This document shows positions 6,247 through 9,258 of a DNA stretch of 9,258 bases, piece after piece (the first letter of the stretch is position 1; each line of letters opens with the position of its first letter). Source of the stretch: Eudoraea sp. (GTDB lineage Bacteria; Bacteroidota; Bacteroidia; Flavobacteriales; Flavobacteriaceae); NCBI GenBank assembly GCA_024642325.1, contig JAHEBI010000064.1, positions 1 to 9,258 on the forward strand. The letters run 5' to 3'. A program made the position numbers and the translations under genes. The notes beneath the pieces are model-generated. The model ran no database searches, was not told where the DNA came from, and saw only the letters and a program-made list of their open reading frames with translations.

Positions 6247-6663
6247 CTATTCGAGTAATTTTTCTGCATTTTCAATGCTTGTATTGATCTGTAACTTTAG
6301 TGCTTTAACCTTCTCTTCTTCTTCATTTAGCCACTCCTGTTTTTGCGGAGTAAGTGCAGCACCGTTCAGTATTTCATCCGAAGTAAAACGATCACCAAAA
6401 CCTTTCATCCAGTCCATCATGGATTTATGAGCCTCTTGAAGATCTTTCATCGCTTTATCATAGGCTATGCCCGTTTCTGTGGAGTCTACTTTTGGTTTAA
6501 GCTCGGCAACAAGTTTACCAATTGTTCCCATTTTTGGCATTACCTCGTCATGGATCGCCATAACTTCTTTCATTTGTGAAAGGGTTTCAGTTTCCTTTTC
6601 TTTACAGGCTTGAAAAACCAACATACTCAGGACTGCAAGAAACCCATATTTTAGACTATTCAT
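6247..6663 (-). CDS. Predicted small lipoprotein of unknown function
   Basis: A 138-residue protein with a short signal peptide and a lipobox ending FQAC (Cys20), followed by KEKETE, so probably anchored to a membrane facing the periplasm or surface. The mature part looks almost entirely alpha-helical and highly charged. It has a segment EVMAIHDEVMPKMGTIGKL (about 33-51), a second with Met/Trp-rich HKSMMDWMKGFGD (about 78-90), and a C-terminal heptad-like region rich in Glu and Lys. I recognise the IHDEVMPKMG type from flavobacterial proteins, some labelled 'viral A-type inclusion protein', a name that says nothing useful. The stop lies only 3 nt from the dehydratase stop on the other strand. 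The gene is divergent from the EamA transporter, with an 83-bp shared upstream region. Confidence 0.8.
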   Translation of the reverse strand: MNSLKYGFLAVLSMLVFQACKEKETETLSQMKEVMAIHDEVMPKMGTIGKLVAELKPKVDSTETGIAYDKAMKDLQEAHKSMMDWMKGFGDRFTSDEILNGAALTPQKQEWLNEEEEKVKALKLQINTSIENAEKLLE

Positions 6664-6673
6664 AGGCAGCGAT

Positions 6674-6681
6674 TATCTTTG
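6674..6681 (+). promoter_or_regulatory. Possible -7 promoter box for the EamA transporter
   Basis: TATCTTTG matches TAnnTTTG exactly, 65 nt upstream of the transporter ATG in the 83-bp divergent region. A one-mismatch alternative, GACTTTTG at 6723-6730, lies 16 nt before the ATG, the same distance as the ssb box. Which one is used cannot be decided. No -33 element was recognised, and I found no exact box for the divergent lipoprotein gene. Confidence 0.3.
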
Positions 6682-6746
6682 TAAAATTAATAAAAACCTG
6701 GGTCTGTTCCATTAAAAATTAAGACTTTTGAGAAAACTAAATTGTA

Positions 6747-7646
6747 ATGAGTGACCTTAACAGAAAATGGTTGTACCTGATATTCCTTTCCATTATCTGG
6801 GGCACATCCTACATACTTATTAAAAAGGGTTTAGAAGGATTTACGCCGATACAATTAGGAGTGCTACGTATAATTATTGCAGCGATCTTATTATTCTTAA
6901 TTGGATTGAGAACCCTTAGGGGAATATCCAGGCAGCAGTGGAAGTGGATAGCTATATCCGGTATGGTGGGTAGTTTTATTCCCATTTTTCTTTTTGCTTT
7001 TGCCCAGACCCAAATAGATAGCAGCATTGCATCTATCCTGAATTCCCTTGTGCCTTTATTTACAATTGCTGTTGGTTATCTGGCTTTTCGGATTGCTTTT
7101 AGCAGCAATCAATTATTGGGCGTTATTGTTGGATTAGCAGGTGCAATTATTCTAATTATCATGGGTGCTGAAATAAACCCCGGTCGGAATTATTGGTATT
7201 CTGGCTTGGTGATTATTGCAACGATTTGCTATGCCTTTAATGCAAATATTATAAAAAGTAAATTGCACGATGTAACTCCGTTAGGAATTGCGGTAGGTAA
7301 TTTTGCAATTATGTTAGTTCCGGCCTTGCTAATTTTACCTTTCTCCGGAGTATTTGAGGCTAAAGTAACAGAAGGCGAAAATTTCCTGAGTTCCCTAGGT
7401 TATATTGTCATTTTGTGTATACTGGGAACCTGTATAGCCAAGGTGATGTTTAATAAACTAATCCACATATCATCGCCTGTCTTTTCTGTTTCCGTAACTT
7501 ATTTAATACCAGTTGTAGGGATATTCTGGGGTGTTCTTGATGGAGAAAAATTTACATGGGAACAGTTTTTGGCAGGAGCTATTATTCTGTTTGGGGTATA
7601 CCTTGTAAACAAGAAAAAAAAGCACCTCAAGTTTGAGGTGCTCTAA
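6747..7646 (+). CDS. EamA-domain transporter of the drug/metabolite transporter (DMT) superfamily
   Basis: An inner-membrane protein of 299 residues built from two EamA repeats (about 10-138 and 150-290), consistent with the usual ten transmembrane helices. The first repeat shows the family start LSIIWGTSYILIKKGL with FTPIQLGVLRI, and the junction between repeats carries VGLAGAIILI. The second repeat ends in a hydrophobic helix AIILFGVYLVN, followed by a basic tail KKKKHLKFEVL that should face the cytoplasm. Members export amino acids, metabolites or drugs; the substrate cannot be predicted here. The gene is convergent with the M16 gene, 17 nt between stops. Its last codons form the M16 terminator hairpin, which may constrain the tail sequence. 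Confidence 0.92.
   Translation: MSDLNRKWLYLIFLSIIWGTSYILIKKGLEGFTPIQLGVLRIIIAAILLFLIGLRTLRGISRQQWKWIAISGMVGSFIPIFLFAFAQTQIDSSIASILNSLVPLFTIAVGYLAFRIAFSSNQLLGVIVGLAGAIILIIMGAEINPGRNYWYSGLVIIATICYAFNANIIKSKLHDVTPLGIAVGNFAIMLVPALLILPFSGVFEAKVTEGENFLSSLGYIVILCILGTCIAKVMFNKLIHISSPVFSVSVTYLIPVVGIFWGVLDGEKFTWEQFLAGAIILFGVYLVNKKKKHLKFEVL
7614..7642 (-). terminator. Intrinsic terminator of the M16 gene, embedded in the transporter coding sequence
   Basis: AGCACCTCAA (7621-7630) and TTGAGGTGCT (7633-7642) form a near-perfect hairpin with about 9 paired bases and a tight loop. On the minus strand it runs straight into eight T residues (7621-7614). This is a textbook intrinsic terminator, 21 nt past the M16 stop. 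On the plus strand no T-run follows, so it should not end the transporter transcript efficiently. The same bases encode the last residues and nearly the stop of the transporter. Confidence 0.85.
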
Positions 7647-7663
7647 CAATTAGCTTTATAATT

Positions 7664-9258
7664 CTAGTTAAAATCTTCCTCAGTAACATCACCATTTATA
7701 ACCACTTCCAGTAATTTGCTCTCAATCATTTGAGGTCCCATAGAACCCACTTTGACTGAAGGGAATTTAATCCCGTCCACTTCCTGATAGTCTTTAAAAC
7801 TAACTTCCTGGTTTTGTGTCTGCCCGTTCATTGTGATGGTTGTTGTTTCTTTTACCTTTAATCCTGATTCCACATCATAGAAATAGGCAGCCTGTAGGGT
7901 TTCCCCCGGGACTTCAATTTTATAAGCTGCCTTACCATCTATATCTTCGGTTCCCACAAGTTTTGCTTTAGTGCTTAAAGCAATCCCCTGTTCAGGAAAA
8001 ACCCCCATGGCAGCCTTCATATCCTGCCGCATTTCAGGTGGTAAAGGCACTTTATTACCTCCCTGTTTCATAAATAATTCATCTCCTTTTACAACAACCC
8101 CCATCATTGGGGCATCATTCATAAAGGTGGTTTGTACATATTTATCAGCCATCCTTTTTTCTTCAGTTTTAATGGTGCTTCCCATAGCCGATCCTTCGTA
8201 CACCAGTTTAAGAGACTGGATATTGCCTACAGCTGCTTTTCCTCCGATGGCCTCAAAATAGGAGTCCAATACACTCTGTACATTGATGCCTTCAGGTAAA
8301 ACAACATTGTAATTTGGTTTTTCCACAGCTGTTGCGTACTTATCATAATAGAATACCGGAAGAAATCTTCCATTAAATGGTATTTTTTCGAGGTTTTCCA
8401 AAACCTCACTCCCTTTGCCAGCTACTACAATCCGTGCATTGTTTATATGGAAATATTTCTTTGCAGCTCTATCTACGTCTTCTACTGTAATTGCATTTAT
8501 TCGCTCCAAATAGGTCTTATAAAAATCTTTGGGGAGTCCTTCTGTTTCAATATTTAAAGCATATCTCGCTATTGTTGAAGGCTGTTCTAATGCCAGCACA
8601 AAACTTCCGATATAAGTCGATTTGGCAATTTCGAGTTCTTCTTCGGAAATGGGTTCCTTAATGATCTTATCTATTTCAGTGATTAATTGAACTATCGCAC
8701 TATCAGTTACCGTATTTCTAACTGCGGTAAACGCTCTAAATGTAGAGGCATTATATTTGCTGTCACTCAGCCTTGATCTGGAATAATACGTAAACGCCTT
8801 ATCTTCTCTTAAATTTTGTTCCAAGCGGCTGACAGATCCACCTCCCAAAATAAAATTCGTGATTTTTGCGGATAGATAATCCTCATCTTTCATTTCCAGA
8901 TTTACTATATTTTGAACTGCAATTTCTGATTGTACTGCATTGGGTACATCCACAAAGTTAATCTGGGTATATTGAGCATCCATAGGCTCTGAGTAGCCTA
9001 ATGAAGGCGGCGATGCTTTAACCCAGGAGTCAAAATTTTTAGTCACTAATTCTTTTGCTTCATCAAATTTAACATCCCCAATTACTACCAAATAAGCATT
9101 AGCAGGAACAAATAATTCCAGATAAAACCTTTCCACATCTTGTAGGGTAACATTGTTTACCGTTTCTTCAGTAACAAATTCCCCGTTTGGATGGTTGATA
9201 CCGTATGCCAAAGCATTTTGAACCCTATTCGCAATTGTCGAAACATCTTTTTCCCCAG
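7664..9258 (-). CDS. M16-family (insulinase-like) peptidase with C-terminal LolA-like domain, partial, 5' end off the window
   Basis: The frame is open from the right edge to TAG at 7666-7664, about 531 codons. The visible N-terminal part is an M16 C-domain: LAYGINHPNGEF, then VTLQDVERFYLELFVPANAYLVVIGDV, the ILGGGSVSRLEQNLREDKAFTYYSRSR motif region and ALEQPSTIARYAL. The catalytic HxxEH zinc motif belongs to the preceding domain and would lie outside, so activity cannot be judged. From about 8288 leftwards some 207 residues form a separate region, starting SYFEAIGGKAAVGNIQSLKL and including GKAAYKIEV and YFYDVESGLKVK, that resembles LolA/outer-membrane-lipoprotein-sorting folds. Such proteins are likely periplasmic. 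An internal TTG at 9211 is not the true start, because coding continues upstream (GEKDVSTIANRVQ). A strong terminator follows the stop. Confidence 0.9.
   Translation of the reverse strand, partial: GEKDVSTIANRVQNALAYGINHPNGEFVTEETVNNVTLQDVERFYLELFVPANAYLVVIGDVKFDEAKELVTKNFDSWVKASPPSLGYSEPMDAQYTQINFVDVPNAVQSEIAVQNIVNLEMKDEDYLSAKITNFILGGGSVSRLEQNLREDKAFTYYSRSRLSDSKYNASTFRAFTAVRNTVTDSAIVQLITEIDKIIKEPISEEELEIAKSTYIGSFVLALEQPSTIARYALNIETEGLPKDFYKTYLERINAITVEDVDRAAKKYFHINNARIVVAGKGSEVLENLEKIPFNGRFLPVFYYDKYATAVEKPNYNVVLPEGINVQSVLDSYFEAIGGKAAVGNIQSLKLVYEGSAMGSTIKTEEKRMADKYVQTTFMNDAPMMGVVVKGDELFMKQGGNKVPLPPEMRQDMKAAMGVFPEQGIALSTKAKLVGTEDIDGKAAYKIEVPGETLQAAYFYDVESGLKVKETTTITMNGQTQNQEVSFKDYQEVDGIKFPSVKVGSMGPQMIESKLLEVVINGDVTEEDFN

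Noticed and set aside
9209..9211. TTG at 9211 as the start of the M16 protein
   Set aside because: The frame stays open to the window edge and the upstream residues continue the M16 pattern, so the gene is cut by the window and does not start here.
1..9258. CRISPR arrays, insertion sequences, tRNA/rRNA genes, phage or defence cassettes
   Set aside because: Reading both strands, I found no regularly spaced repeats, transposase motifs, tRNA cloverleaf or defence-domain motifs. Nearly all the DNA is accounted for by conserved housekeeping-type genes.

Overview
The window reads as ordinary chromosomal DNA of a member of the Bacteroidota, most likely a Flavobacteriaceae bacterium. The evidence is AT-rich DNA, A/T-rich leaders without clear Shine-Dalgarno sites, upstream boxes matching the Bacteroidota -7 motif TAnnTTTG, two short-signal lipoproteins, and above all the linked gliding genes gldE and gldD. 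I cannot name a genus from sequence alone.

Left block (1-1711, minus strand): an HU/IHF-like DNA-binding protein, then a 29-residue extremely basic peptide whose stop codon lies inside a terminator-like hairpin, then ribonuclease G, which runs off the left edge. This looks like a nucleoid/ribosome/RNA-processing cluster. Divergent from it (1837-6243, plus strand) is a probable operon: mutY (adenine glycosylase), ssb (single-strand DNA-binding protein), gldE (CBS/CorC-type membrane protein, TTG start), gldD (gliding lipoprotein, overlapping gldE by 11 nt) and a PLP-dependent serine/threonine dehydratase or racemase-like enzyme. Perfect TAnnTTTG boxes sit before HU, mutY and ssb; the ssb box overlaps the mutY stop.

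Right block: a small predicted lipoprotein of unknown function (minus strand, 3 nt from the dehydratase stop), a divergent EamA/DMT-family transporter (plus), and the C-terminal part of an M16-family zinc-protease-like protein carrying an extra LolA-like domain (minus, running off the right edge). The terminator for the M16 gene is a strong hairpin plus T-run lying inside the last codons of the transporter gene.

I see no mobile element, CRISPR array, tRNA or rRNA, phage gene, or defence-like cassette, and no clear undescribed multi-gene system. The most interesting items are the unlisted 29-residue basic peptide between HU and RNase G, the two terminators that share bases with coding sequence, the HU arm lacking the usual proline, the uncertain RNase G start with an inverted repeat in its leader, and the M16-LolA-like fusion.
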